From NCBI GenBank assembly GCA_016793165.1, contig JAEULA010000033.1:1-37215 (forward strand): DNA of 37,215 nucleotides, given 5' to 3'. Below the pieces are notes generated by a model that was given only the letters and a program-made list of their open reading frames with translations, had not been told where the DNA came from and made no database searches. A program made the position numbers and the translations under genes. Below are positions 28,315-35,640 of this stretch, piece by piece. Positions within the stretch are counted from its first letter, which is position 1, and the number at the start of each line of letters is the position of its first letter. Source of the DNA: Alphaproteobacteria bacterium (GTDB lineage: Bacteria > Pseudomonadota > Alphaproteobacteria > CACIAM-22H2).

Positions 28315-28567
28315 GCAATTGCGCCGCGATTCGCGGCCGCATCCACGCACCATCGCGTGGGAGGGAACACCCGCCGTGTGGCTATCTCGCGCGGTGCGCG
28401 AAACGCGCCGCGGGCGGCACGGCGGCGATGCGCGTCGGCGCCCGGGCCCTAGCCGGCTTCGCGCGCGCGGCCGAGCGCGATCGCGCCGTCGGCACTCCCC
28501 GACCTCGCCGCCGGTTCGTTAAGAGCCGATTGAATGCGCGCCGTCGCGCGGCGGAAAAATCACAGCG

Positions 28568-28582
28568 TCCAAGTGACTTGGA
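28568..28582. promoter_or_regulatory. Perfect 15-bp palindrome, candidate operator
   Basis: TCCAAGT-G-ACTTGGA is a perfect inverted repeat with a one-base centre. It lies 59 bases before the regulator start at 28642 and is bracketed by two ATCACAG repeats 23 bp apart (28559-28565 and 28582-28588). It may bind the LuxR-type protein encoded next to it; which protein binds is inference. Confidence 0.5.
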
Positions 28583-28641
28583 TCACAGTTCCTTCACGAC
28601 TCCCGGCGCATCGTGAGCAGAACAGGGGACAGGGAAGCCAT

Positions 28642-29388
28642 ATGTCCAAGCCGCTCAAGCTCGCCATCGCCGTCAACGACCCGACCTTCGCCCAATCCTA
28701 CATGCGCCGCGTAGGGGCGGCTCTGGGCAGACGGATCGAGGGCGAGACGGTGGTCTCGCTTCCGGCGCTTCGCGCCCGCCTGCGCAGCGCCAACCTGCCG
28801 CCGCTCGTCCTCGTCGACTGCGCCCTGCACGGCCTCGGCGCGCCCGAGGGTCTCGCGGCCCTCCATCACGACCGCCCCGAGGCCCGGCTCGTCGCCCTCG
28901 TCGAGACCCTCGACGGCGTCGTCGAGGCCGAATCGGCCCGTGCCGGCGCGCGTGCCACGCTCGATCGCGCCGGCTGTCCCCGCCACGCCGGCCGGGTGCT
29001 CGAGATCGTTTCCGCCGGCTCGAGCTACATGTCCGCGGACGCCCTGATGACGATCGGCGATTCGGTCGACCAGGCGTCGCATGCGCTGGTCCGCAAGGCC
29101 CGCGTCCAGGCGGAGGCGCAGACCATCTCCGAGCCGCTGACCGAGCGCGAGGCGACGATCCTCGCCCACATCCGCACCGGCGCCACCAACCGCGCCATCG
29201 GCGACGTCCTCGGCGTCGACGAGAACCGCGTGAAGATCCATGTGCGCGCGATCTTCCGGAAGATCGGCGCCAAGAACCGCACCGAGGCGGCCCTCAAGGC
29301 CACGACGCTGCTGCTGTTGCCCGCGCCGGGTGCCGCCGCGGTGCCCGCTTCGATCGTCGCGACGCCGGAGCTGCGCGCCATCGCCTGA
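28642..29388 (+). CDS. LuxR/NarL-type response-regulator-like transcription factor with degenerate receiver
   Basis: The 248-residue protein has an N-terminal receiver-like domain (about 5-130) and a C-terminal helix-turn-helix of the LuxR/NarL class (about 165-225; LTEREATILAHIRTGATNRAIGDVLGVDENRVKIHVRAIFRKIG). D59 (LVLVDCALHG) sits where a phosphorylated aspartate would be. The usual acidic pair near the N-terminus is N12-D13, and the conserved Thr/Ser and Lys of strands 4 and 5 are not recognisable (VALVE and TLDRAG). Phosphorylation may thus be lost or altered. The ATG at 28642 has an AGGGA site; the open frame upstream includes the palindrome and is not protein-like. No histidine kinase gene is adjacent. 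Target genes are unknown. Confidence 0.85.
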   Translation: MSKPLKLAIAVNDPTFAQSYMRRVGAALGRRIEGETVVSLPALRARLRSANLPPLVLVDCALHGLGAPEGLAALHHDRPEARLVALVETLDGVVEAESARAGARATLDRAGCPRHAGRVLEIVSAGSSYMSADALMTIGDSVDQASHALVRKARVQAEAQTISEPLTEREATILAHIRTGATNRAIGDVLGVDENRVKIHVRAIFRKIGAKNRTEAALKATTLLLLPAPGAAAVPASIVATPELRAIA

Positions 29389-29394
29389 GCGCAT

Positions 29395-29414
29395 GGCTGC
29401 CGCGCGGGGCAGCC
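29395..29414 (+). terminator. Weak hairpin behind the LuxR-type gene
   Basis: GGCTGCC (29395-29401) pairs with GGCAGCC (29408-29414) around a six-base GC loop, starting seven bases after the regulator stop. There is no U tract, so it may be only a processing or pausing hairpin. Confidence 0.3.
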
Positions 29415-29493
29415 GAGCCAAGCGTCTGGCGGGTTCGCTGCCGAATCAGGCAGCTTGCCCGGCCCGCCGCTGTCCCTGATAAGTCCCGCGTCC

Positions 29494-30405
29494 ATGTCCG
29501 CCACGACGTCGCATTCGGTCGGTCTGCACGACCGGCCCCTGGCCGGCATCCTGCACATGGCCGGCGGCGCGGCGGCGCTGTCCGGCATCGACATCGTTTC
29601 CAAGTTCGTCGTCGCCGATATCCCCGTCGTCCAGATGCTCGCCTTGCGGGCCTTCTTCGTCATGGTGCTGCTGGCGCCGTTCTTCCGGCGCCACGGCGGG
29701 CTCGCCCTGTTCCGGTCCCGGCGCGTCGGCGCGCATCTCCTGCGGCTCGCCTGCATGCTCGTGTCGATCGTCGCGTTCTTCCAGGCGCTCAGCATGCTGC
29801 CGCTGGCGATGGTCGTCTCGCTCGGCTTCACGGCACCGCTGTTCGTCACTGCGCTGTCGGTGCCCGTGCTCGGCGAGCGTGTCGGGATCCACCGCTGGGC
29901 GGCGGTGATCCTCGGCTTCGTGGGCACCTTGATCATCGTGAAGCCCGGGCCGGAGGGGCTGTCTCTCGTCGCCATCCTGCCCGTCGTCGCCGCCTTCGGC
30001 TGGGCGACGGCGCAGCTGATCGTGCGGCGGCTCGCGGCGACGGAGTCCGACGCGACGATCCTGATCTACCTCAACACCGGACTGATGATCGGCCTCGGCC
30101 TGGCCGCGCCCTTCGTCTGGACGCCGGCAGCGCCCGAGACGCTGGGGCTCTGTGTCGTGCTCGGCGTGCTGATGATCGCCGCGCAATGGCTGATGCTGCG
30201 CGCGGCGCGTTTCGCGCCGATCGCCCTGGTCACGCCGTTCCAGTACCTGGAGCTGCCGCTCGCCGTGCTGTTCGGCTGGCTGCTGTGGAGCGAATGGCCG
30301 GGTTCGCATGTCCTGGCGGGCGCGGCGCTCATCGTGGCCAGCGGCCTGTATGTCGTCCTGCGCGAGCGGCGCCGGGTCGCCGCCGCGCGCGCCACCGCGA
30401 CATGA
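29494..30405 (+). CDS. EamA/DMT-family inner-membrane transporter (first of tandem pair)
   Basis: The 303-residue protein is made of about ten membrane helices arranged as two EamA repeats, the layout of drug/metabolite exporters such as RhaT/YdcZ relatives. Landmarks include MLALRAFFVMVLLAPFF in repeat 1, LGERVGIHRWAAVILGFVG at the end of repeat 1, and FAPIALVTPFQYLELPLAVLFGWLLWSEWP in repeat 2. The substrate cannot be inferred. The ATG at 29494 is chosen over 29455 because the family N-terminus starts with a short polar stretch. Its stop overlaps the start of the second EamA gene (ATGA). Confidence 0.9.
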   Translation: MSATTSHSVGLHDRPLAGILHMAGGAAALSGIDIVSKFVVADIPVVQMLALRAFFVMVLLAPFFRRHGGLALFRSRRVGAHLLRLACMLVSIVAFFQALSMLPLAMVVSLGFTAPLFVTALSVPVLGERVGIHRWAAVILGFVGTLIIVKPGPEGLSLVAILPVVAAFGWATAQLIVRRLAATESDATILIYLNTGLMIGLGLAAPFVWTPAAPETLGLCVVLGVLMIAAQWLMLRAARFAPIALVTPFQYLELPLAVLFGWLLWSEWPGSHVLAGAALIVASGLYVVLRERRRVAAARATAT

Positions 30406-31328
30406 GCGCCGGTCCGTCGCCCGCGGGCGCGGGCCTGCAGGACCGGCCGCTGCGCGGCATCGTGTTCATGATCCTCGCCTTCCTCTGCGTGTCGATGACC
30501 GATGCGCTGTCGAAGGCGGCGCTGCAGACGCTGTCGACGCCGCAGATGCTCGCCCTGCGATCGGCCCTGGTGCTCATGATGCTGCTGCCGGTGATCGCGC
30601 GCAGCGGCGGGATCGCGACGCTCCGTACCGGCAGGCCGGGCGAGCACCTGATCCGCGTCGGCCTGTCGCTGGTCTCGATGTTCTGCTTCTTCGAGGCGCT
30701 GCGGCATCTCGAGCTCGCGACCGCGATCGCGATCGGATTCGTCGCACCGCTGATGATGACCGCGATGTCGGTGCCGCTGCTCGGCGAGCGGGTCGGCCTG
30801 CATCGCTGGTCGGCGATCGTCGTGGGGTTCATCGGCGCCCTGGTCATCCTGCGGCCCGGCTCCGAGGGCTTCCAGCCCGCCGCCGTCCTGGCGGTGGTGG
30901 CGGCGGCGGCCTGGGCGGGAAGCATGGTGCTGGTGCGACGGCTCTCGCGCACCGACAGCGATGCGGCGGGCATGACCTTCCAGAATGTCGGGGTGCTGCT
31001 GGTGATGGGCATCCTCGCGCCGTTCGCCTGGCGGCCGATGGGACTTTCGGGGTTCGTGATCATCGTCTTCATGGCCCTGACGCTGATGGTCGGGCAGTGG
31101 TTCATGTTCCGCGCCTTCCGACTCGCCCCGGTGGGCGTCGTGGCGCCCTTCCAGTATCTCGAGCTGGTCGGGGCGACGCTGTTCGGTTGGCTGATCTGGG
31201 ACGAGTTCCCGGACGGGCAGGTCTGGGTCGGCGCCGGGATCCTGATCGCCAGCGGCCTCTACGTGATCTGGCGCGAGCGCGTCCGTGCGGCCGAAAGCGC
31301 CGCGCGCGCCGCGACCGGGTCCGGCTAG
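30402..31328 (+). CDS. EamA/DMT-family inner-membrane transporter (second of tandem pair)
   Basis: The 308-residue protein has the same two-repeat, ten-helix plan as the gene before it and shares clear signatures with it: LQDRPLRGIVFM against LHDRPLAGILHM near the start, LGERVGLHRWSAIVVGFIG, and VAPFQYLELVGATLFGWLIWDEFP. The pair therefore looks like a tandem duplication. The ATG at 30402 overlaps the first stop (ATGA). A longer frame from 30186 lies inside the first gene and is not membrane-like. Whether the two act alone or as a heterodimer is not visible. Substrate unknown. Confidence 0.9.
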   Translation: MSAGPSPAGAGLQDRPLRGIVFMILAFLCVSMTDALSKAALQTLSTPQMLALRSALVLMMLLPVIARSGGIATLRTGRPGEHLIRVGLSLVSMFCFFEALRHLELATAIAIGFVAPLMMTAMSVPLLGERVGLHRWSAIVVGFIGALVILRPGSEGFQPAAVLAVVAAAAWAGSMVLVRRLSRTDSDAAGMTFQNVGVLLVMGILAPFAWRPMGLSGFVIIVFMALTLMVGQWFMFRAFRLAPVGVVAPFQYLELVGATLFGWLIWDEFPDGQVWVGAGILIASGLYVIWRERVRAAESAARAATGSG

Positions 31329-31337
31329 GATCACGCC

Positions 31338-31751
31338 ATGCCCGCACGGATTCGCTACGCCTCGCCCGTGATCCTGCTCGCGCTCGCGGCCTGCGTGAAC
31401 GACGCCCCGCCCCCCGCGGCGCCCGACGGCGCCGTCGCGCGCGGGCGCGTGGTGGCGGAGCGGGTGTGCAGCCTCTGCCACCAGGTGGCGCCGGACCGGC
31501 CCTCCGCGCGCGAGGCGGCGGCGCCGAGCTTCATGGAGATCGCCAACCTTCCCGGTCACAGCCGCGATTACCTGCGGCGCTACGCCTCGGAGCGGCACGT
31601 CGTCGAGACGGTGGGCGAGCCCAAGCCGGTGATGCCGGTCGTCTTCCTCTCGCCCGAGGATCGCGAGGACGTCGTCCTCTATATTCTGTCGTACCAGCGG
31701 CCGGACGCGCCGGTCGACCAGCCGCCCAAGAAGGCGGAACCTTTCGAGTGA
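31338..31751 (+). CDS. Lipoprotein mono-haem cytochrome c
   Basis: The 137-residue product has a lipoprotein signal (LALAAC with C19 as the lipid-modified residue), so it should be anchored to a membrane facing the periplasm. One class I haem site C44-S-L-C47-H48 follows and M99 in KPVMPVVFLSPED is the likely sixth ligand. The fold ends with DVVLYILSYQ, the C-terminal helix usual for small class I cytochromes, and a short charged tail. It lies nine bases after the second EamA gene and 85 before a D-lactate dehydrogenase-type flavoprotein, which makes it a candidate electron acceptor for that enzyme (inference). Confidence 0.88.
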   Translation: MPARIRYASPVILLALAACVNDAPPPAAPDGAVARGRVVAERVCSLCHQVAPDRPSAREAAAPSFMEIANLPGHSRDYLRRYASERHVVETVGEPKPVMPVVFLSPEDREDVVLYILSYQRPDAPVDQPPKKAEPFE

Positions 31752-31836
31752 CGCGCGGGCGCGGCGGCGATTGCCACGCTCCCGCCCGCTCCGTAACGTC
31801 CCCCGCTTTCGTCAAGCCCGCCCCGGAGTAGCCGCC

Positions 31837-33243
31837 ATGGCCCTGCCAGCACTTCAGCCCGTGGAACCGACCGCCCGCGACGCCGCGATCGCGGTGCTCA
31901 AGCAGCGCTTCGGCGAGCGCTGCTCGACCGCGCAGGCGGTGCGCGACCAGCACGGCAAGGACGAATCCTGGCACCAGCCCGCGCCGCCCGACGCCGTCGT
32001 CTTCGCGCGCTCGACCGATGAGGTCAGCGAGATCGTGAAGGTCTGCGCCGCGCACAAGGTTCCCGTCGTCCCGTTCGGCACCGGCACCTCGCTGGAGGGC
32101 CATGTCGCGGCGCTGCGCGGGGGCGTCTGCATCGACCTCTCGCAGATGAACCGGGTCGTCCGCGTCTCGGCCGAGGACCTCGACTGCACCGTCGAGGCGG
32201 GCGTGACGCGCAAGGCGCTCAACGAGCATCTGCGCGACACCGGCCTGTTCTTCCCGATCGACCCCGGTGCGGACGCCTCGCTCGGCGGCATGGCGGCGAC
32301 GCGGGCCTCGGGCACCAATGCGGTGCGCTACGGCACCATGCGCGAGAACGTGCTGTCGCTCACCGTCGTCCTGCCGGACGGCCGCGTGATCAAGACGGCG
32401 CGGCGCTCGCGCAAGTCGGCCGCCGGCTACGACCTCACGCGGCTCTTCGTCGGCTCCGAGGGCACGCTCGGCGTGATCACCGAGGTGACGCTGCGGCTCT
32501 ACGGCATCCCCGCGACGATCAGCTCGGCGATGTGCTTCTTCCCGTCGGTGAAGGCCGCGGTCGACACGGTGATCCAGACGATACAGTCCGGCATCCCCGT
32601 CGCGCGCATGGAGCTGTGCGACGAGCTGCAGATGAAGGCGTTCAACCTCTACGCCAAGCTCGGCGTGCCGGAGAAGCCGACGCTGTGGCTCGAATTCCAC
32701 GGCACCGAGGCGGGCGTGGCCGAGCAGGCGTCGATGGTCCAGGCGATCGCGTCCGAGCACGGCGCCGACGGCTTCCAGTGGACCTCGTCGCCGGAGGAGC
32801 GCAAGCGCATGTGGCAGGCCCGCCACGACGCCGCCTATGCCGGCAAGAAGCTGCAGCCGGGCAAGCAGCTCTGGGCGACCGACGTCTGCGTGCCGATCGC
32901 GCGGTTGGCCGACTGCATCGTCGAGACGCAGGCCGACGTGAAGGCCTCGTTCCTGCTCGCGCCGATCGTCGGCCATGTCGGCGACGGCAACTTCCACCTC
33001 ACGATCATCCTCGACCCCAACGATCCGAAGGAGCTCGCCGAGGCGCATCGCCTCAACGACCGCCTGGTCGCGCGCGCGCTGTCGATGGACGGCACCTGCA
33101 CCGGCGAGCACGGCGTGGGCTACGGCAAGATCGACTTCCTCACCGCCGAGCACGGCGGCGATGCGCTGTCGGTGATGCGGGCGATCAAGAAGTCGATCGA
33201 CCCCGACGGGATCATGAACCCGGGCAAGATCCTGCGGATGTGA
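31837..33243 (+). CDS. FAD-linked oxidase of the D-lactate dehydrogenase (cytochrome) / LDHD type
   Basis: The 468-residue flavoprotein belongs to the FAD-binding PCMH (vanillyl-alcohol oxidase) superfamily. It shows the FAD pyrophosphate motif PFGTGTSLEGH (79-89), IDPGADASLGGMAATRASGTNAVRYGTMRENVL, GYDLTRLFVGSEGTLGVITE and the C-terminal HVGDGNFH plus CTGEHGVGYGK, which follow mitochondrial-type D-lactate dehydrogenase closely. Such enzymes oxidise D-lactate or other D-2-hydroxyacids and pass electrons to cytochrome c or quinone. GlcD is a relative and cannot be ruled out, but glcE/glcF are absent. The ATG at 31837 has a GGAG site and gives a typical length. Confidence 0.9.
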   Translation: MALPALQPVEPTARDAAIAVLKQRFGERCSTAQAVRDQHGKDESWHQPAPPDAVVFARSTDEVSEIVKVCAAHKVPVVPFGTGTSLEGHVAALRGGVCIDLSQMNRVVRVSAEDLDCTVEAGVTRKALNEHLRDTGLFFPIDPGADASLGGMAATRASGTNAVRYGTMRENVLSLTVVLPDGRVIKTARRSRKSAAGYDLTRLFVGSEGTLGVITEVTLRLYGIPATISSAMCFFPSVKAAVDTVIQTIQSGIPVARMELCDELQMKAFNLYAKLGVPEKPTLWLEFHGTEAGVAEQASMVQAIASEHGADGFQWTSSPEERKRMWQARHDAAYAGKKLQPGKQLWATDVCVPIARLADCIVETQADVKASFLLAPIVGHVGDGNFHLTIILDPNDPKELAEAHRLNDRLVARALSMDGTCTGEHGVGYGKIDFLTAEHGGDALSVMRAIKKSIDPDGIMNPGKILRM

Positions 33244-33270
33244 CCGGCCGCGGGCGCGGAGGGACGACGG

Positions 33271-33939
33271 ATGCTGATCAGGATCCCCGGGGCGCTGTCC
33301 CTCGACGAGGTGAAGCGCGCCCGCGCCCTGCTCGCCTCGGCGCAGTTCGTCGACGGCCGCGGCACGGCGAGCGGCGCGGCGGCGGAGGCCAAGCGCAATC
33401 TCCAGCTCGCCCAGGACCACCCGGCGCGCAAGGAGCTCGACCAGATGGTCATGGCCGCGCTCGGCCGCAGCGTGATGTTCCAGGAGGTCACGTTCCCGAA
33501 GTCGGTCATGCCGCCGACCTACAACCGCTACGACGTCGGCATGGAATACGGGTTCCATGTCGACGCGCCGTTCGTGCACGCCGGCCGCCTCCGCGCGGAC
33601 CAGTCCTTCACCCTGTGCCTGACGCCGCTGGCCGATTACGACGGCGGCGAGCTCATCATGTCCGACGGAAACACCGAGACGCGGCTGCGCCTCGACGCCG
33701 GCGAGCTCGTCACCTACCCGACGACGGTGCTGCATCGCGTCGCGCCGGTGACGCGTGGCTCGCGCTGGGCGGCGATCAGCTGGGTGCAGAGTCACGTCCA
33801 GGATCCGCATCACCGCAAGATCCTGTTCGAGCTCAACCAGGTGAAGGCGTATTTCGACAAGCACGCGCCGAACGATCCCGCCTCGCTCAACCTGCGCAAC
33901 GGGCTCTACAACCTCGTGCGCATGTGGTGGCAGAGCTGA
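33271..33939 (+). CDS. Fe(II)/2-oxoglutarate-dependent dioxygenase, PKHD-type hydroxylase (YbiX/PiuC-like)
   Basis: The 222-residue protein is a near full-length match to the PKHD-type hydroxylase family. The iron ligands are H96-x-D98 (FHVDAP) and H155 (LHRVAPV), and R162 in TRGSRWAAISW is placed to bind 2-oxoglutarate. The C-terminal LFELNQVKAYFDKHAP and NLRNGLYNLVRMWWQS segments are family-typical. These genes often sit next to TonB siderophore receptors, but none is here. The substrate is unknown for the family. The ATG is 27 bases after the D-lactate dehydrogenase-type stop, so the genes may be co-transcribed. Confidence 0.9.
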   Translation: MLIRIPGALSLDEVKRARALLASAQFVDGRGTASGAAAEAKRNLQLAQDHPARKELDQMVMAALGRSVMFQEVTFPKSVMPPTYNRYDVGMEYGFHVDAPFVHAGRLRADQSFTLCLTPLADYDGGELIMSDGNTETRLRLDAGELVTYPTTVLHRVAPVTRGSRWAAISWVQSHVQDPHHRKILFELNQVKAYFDKHAPNDPASLNLRNGLYNLVRMWWQS

Positions 33940-33981
33940 GCGGCCGGTTGCCGCTCGCGGCGCCCGGGCCCGCGCGCCGGC

Positions 33982-34671
33982 TCAGTCCCCGGCGATGAAG
34001 GCGGTGACGAGCCAACGCTCGCCGCGCTTCTCGATCACCAGACGGTAGTCGATCGGGCTGCGCAGGTAGCTCTTGCGGACATAGCCGACCTGGCCGAAGG
34101 GCGGCCGCACCCGCAGCCAATCCGACGGCACGCGCACGCCGGGCTCAGGCGCCTCGCGCCGCACGATGTCGTGGGTCAGGCGCTGCCCGACGATGGCGGT
34201 GTCGCGCGGCGCCTCGTGCAGGGGCACGTTCTCGCCGAGCACGACGTGATGGCGATGCCCGTCGAGACCGTCCGGGAAGTCCGCATAGACGTAGGGCGAG
34301 GCATATGTCGTCGGATTGATGAAGCTGCCGCCGAGCCTGATCGCCGTCTCGAGCTCCGCCCACAGCGCCGGCTTGCGGCGGAAGGACTCGACGAACCCCG
34401 CGGCCGAGCCGTCGCCCCCGAAGGATTCGTGGACCTCCTCGGCGAGCAGCGGCTTGAGCCGGTCCGGGGCCTTGGCCGCGGCGGCCGCGCGCAGCGCGTC
34501 GATGACGGCCTTCACGCCCTTGTCGCGACCGCTCTCGTCGCGCGGCGCCAGCTTTCGCTGCCGCGCCTGAGCCTGCGCCGGCGCGCGCGGGCCGATGGCC
34601 GCGAGGCCCACGGACAGGAGGCCCGCGGCCGCGAGGCCCAGGCCGAACTTGGTCGCCTCACGCCGCCACAT
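33982..34671 (-). CDS. Exported protein of unknown function with SH3-like C-terminal part
   Basis: I do not recognise a named family. The 229-residue product has an N-terminal export signal (RREATKFGLGLAAAGLLSVGLAAIG, cleaved near 34-36 after AQA), whose two arginines leave a Tat route possible. Residues 40-130 are mostly helical. The segment from about 145 to 215 (VLGENVPLHEAP, WLRVRPPFGQVGYVRKSYLRSP) has the look of a bacterial SH3 domain, with the typical glycine-tyrosine-valine and LRSP ending. Such proteins often bind peptidoglycan. The ATG at 34671 overlaps the end of the dioxygenase gene upstream by 14 bases, implying co-expression. Confidence 0.75.
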   Translation of the reverse strand: MWRREATKFGLGLAAAGLLSVGLAAIGPRAPAQAQARQRKLAPRDESGRDKGVKAVIDALRAAAAAKAPDRLKPLLAEEVHESFGGDGSAAGFVESFRRKPALWAELETAIRLGGSFINPTTYASPYVYADFPDGLDGHRHHVVLGENVPLHEAPRDTAIVGQRLTHDIVRREAPEPGVRVPSDWLRVRPPFGQVGYVRKSYLRSPIDYRLVIEKRGERWLVTAFIAGD

Positions 34672-35488
34672 GGCCGGCCTCCTCGCGTCGCCACAGGATG
34701 GGAAACAGCGGCCCCGACAACGGCGCGCCGGCCGCGAGCCCGGCACGCGCCAGCGGCTTGAACGTGCCGCTGTGCGGCCGCCAGCGCACGTCGTCGCCCG
34801 CGAAGCGCAGCGCGACGGTGCGCCGTCGCCGACCGCTGGGATTGCCGCCCGCACCGTGCACGAGCCGGCCGTGGAAGACCACGGCGTCGCCGGGCGCCAG
34901 CTCGAAGCTGCGCATGTCGAGCGAGCCGCGCTGCGCGTCGATGTCGGGCAGCGGGGGCAGGGGCGACTTGACGTAGCGCCGCGCCTCGCTGCCGCCTTCG
35001 CGGAACGGCGCGGGCGCGAAGTCGACGGCCCAGCGATGCGAGCCCGCGACGTACTCGACCGCGCCGTTCGTCGCGTCGATCGGGTCGAGGGCCAGATAGG
35101 CCGTCGCGAGCATGTCGCCGGTCACGGGCCAGTAGGTCGCGTCCTGATGCCACGGCGTGCGGCGCGGCGTGCCCGGCTCCTTGGCGAAGATCTGGTCGTA
35201 GAAGAGATGGACGTGGGACGCGGCCATGAGCCGGCCTGCGGTCGCGGCCGCCGGGGTGTCGAAGAACGCGGCGCGGAAATCCGCATCGCGCTGCCACATG
35301 AACATGTCGCCGAAGAACCGCCCCGGGCTGCCGCGGTCGTTGAAGTCGAGCGCCATCGGTCCCGGTGCCGCCATGGCGCGATCGACGGCGGCGGCGAGCG
35401 TCGCCACCTGCGCGGGCGAAAGCAGGCCGCGCACGACGACGACGCCGTCGGCGGCGTAGTCGTCGGGCGCGGCGGTCTCCAGGTTCAT
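34658..35488 (-). CDS. Phytanoyl-CoA dioxygenase (PhyH) family protein
   Basis: The 276-residue protein is a PhyH-type Fe(II)/2-oxoglutarate oxygenase. Iron ligands are H114-x-D116 (WHQDATYWP) and H211 (VHGAGGNPSGRRR), with R220 or a neighbouring arginine suited for 2-oxoglutarate. The surrounding LDPIDATNGAVEYVAGSHRW and LAPGDAVVFHGRLVHGAG stretches are typical of the family. Members act on acyl-CoAs, ectoine or small secondary metabolites, so the substrate is not assignable. The ATG at 35488 fits the family start better than the upstream ATG at 35533. It shares a divergent promoter region with mmsA and overlaps the SH3-like gene at its end. Confidence 0.87.
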   Translation of the reverse strand: MNLETAAPDDYAADGVVVVRGLLSPAQVATLAAAVDRAMAAPGPMALDFNDRGSPGRFFGDMFMWQRDADFRAAFFDTPAAATAGRLMAASHVHLFYDQIFAKEPGTPRRTPWHQDATYWPVTGDMLATAYLALDPIDATNGAVEYVAGSHRWAVDFAPAPFREGGSEARRYVKSPLPPLPDIDAQRGSLDMRSFELAPGDAVVFHGRLVHGAGGNPSGRRRRTVALRFAGDDVRWRPHSGTFKPLARAGLAAGAPLSGPLFPILWRREEAGHVAA

Positions 35489-35584
35489 CGGCACAGCTTG
35501 GCGCGGGCGCGCCGGCGGCGACAAGCCTCGCATCGCGGGGCGCGTGGTCGCGCATGCCGGCCGGTGGTGCGGCGGAGCGGGCGC

Positions 35585-35612
35585 TTGCCTCGGCCTCGCG
35601 CCCGCCTAGACT
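35585..35612 (+). promoter_or_regulatory. Candidate promoter of mmsA
   Basis: TTGCCT (35585-35590), a 16-base spacer and TAGACT (35607-35612) lie 28 bases before the mmsA ATG, which would leave a leader of about 22 bases holding the AAGGAG ribosome site. The 152-base gap to the divergent PhyH gene must also carry that gene's promoter, which I could not identify. Confidence 0.45.
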
Positions 35613-35640
35613 GCCCGGCCTGTTTTCGAAGGAGCCAGTC

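Larger units (their letters stand above)
28240..28641. other. Divergent intergenic region between the korABC-like operon and the LuxR-type regulator
   Basis: These 402 bases contain no convincing gene. On the minus strand there is a candidate promoter for the GltD-like/kor operon (28285-28314). On the plus side, 60-75 bases before the regulator start, there is a perfect 15-bp palindrome flanked by ATCACAG direct repeats (28559 and 28582). The middle part (about 28330-28540) is GC-rich with several short self-complementary stretches but no structure I can name. Confidence 0.6.

Noticed and set aside
26431..28452. A 673-codon plus-strand frame opposite the GltD-like gene.
   Set aside because: Same antisense artefact; the opposite strand carries complete cofactor motifs.
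31531..33864. A 777-codon minus-strand frame opposite the D-lactate dehydrogenase-type and PKHD genes.
   Set aside because: Low-complexity His/Arg/Asp-rich shadow with no recognisable domain.
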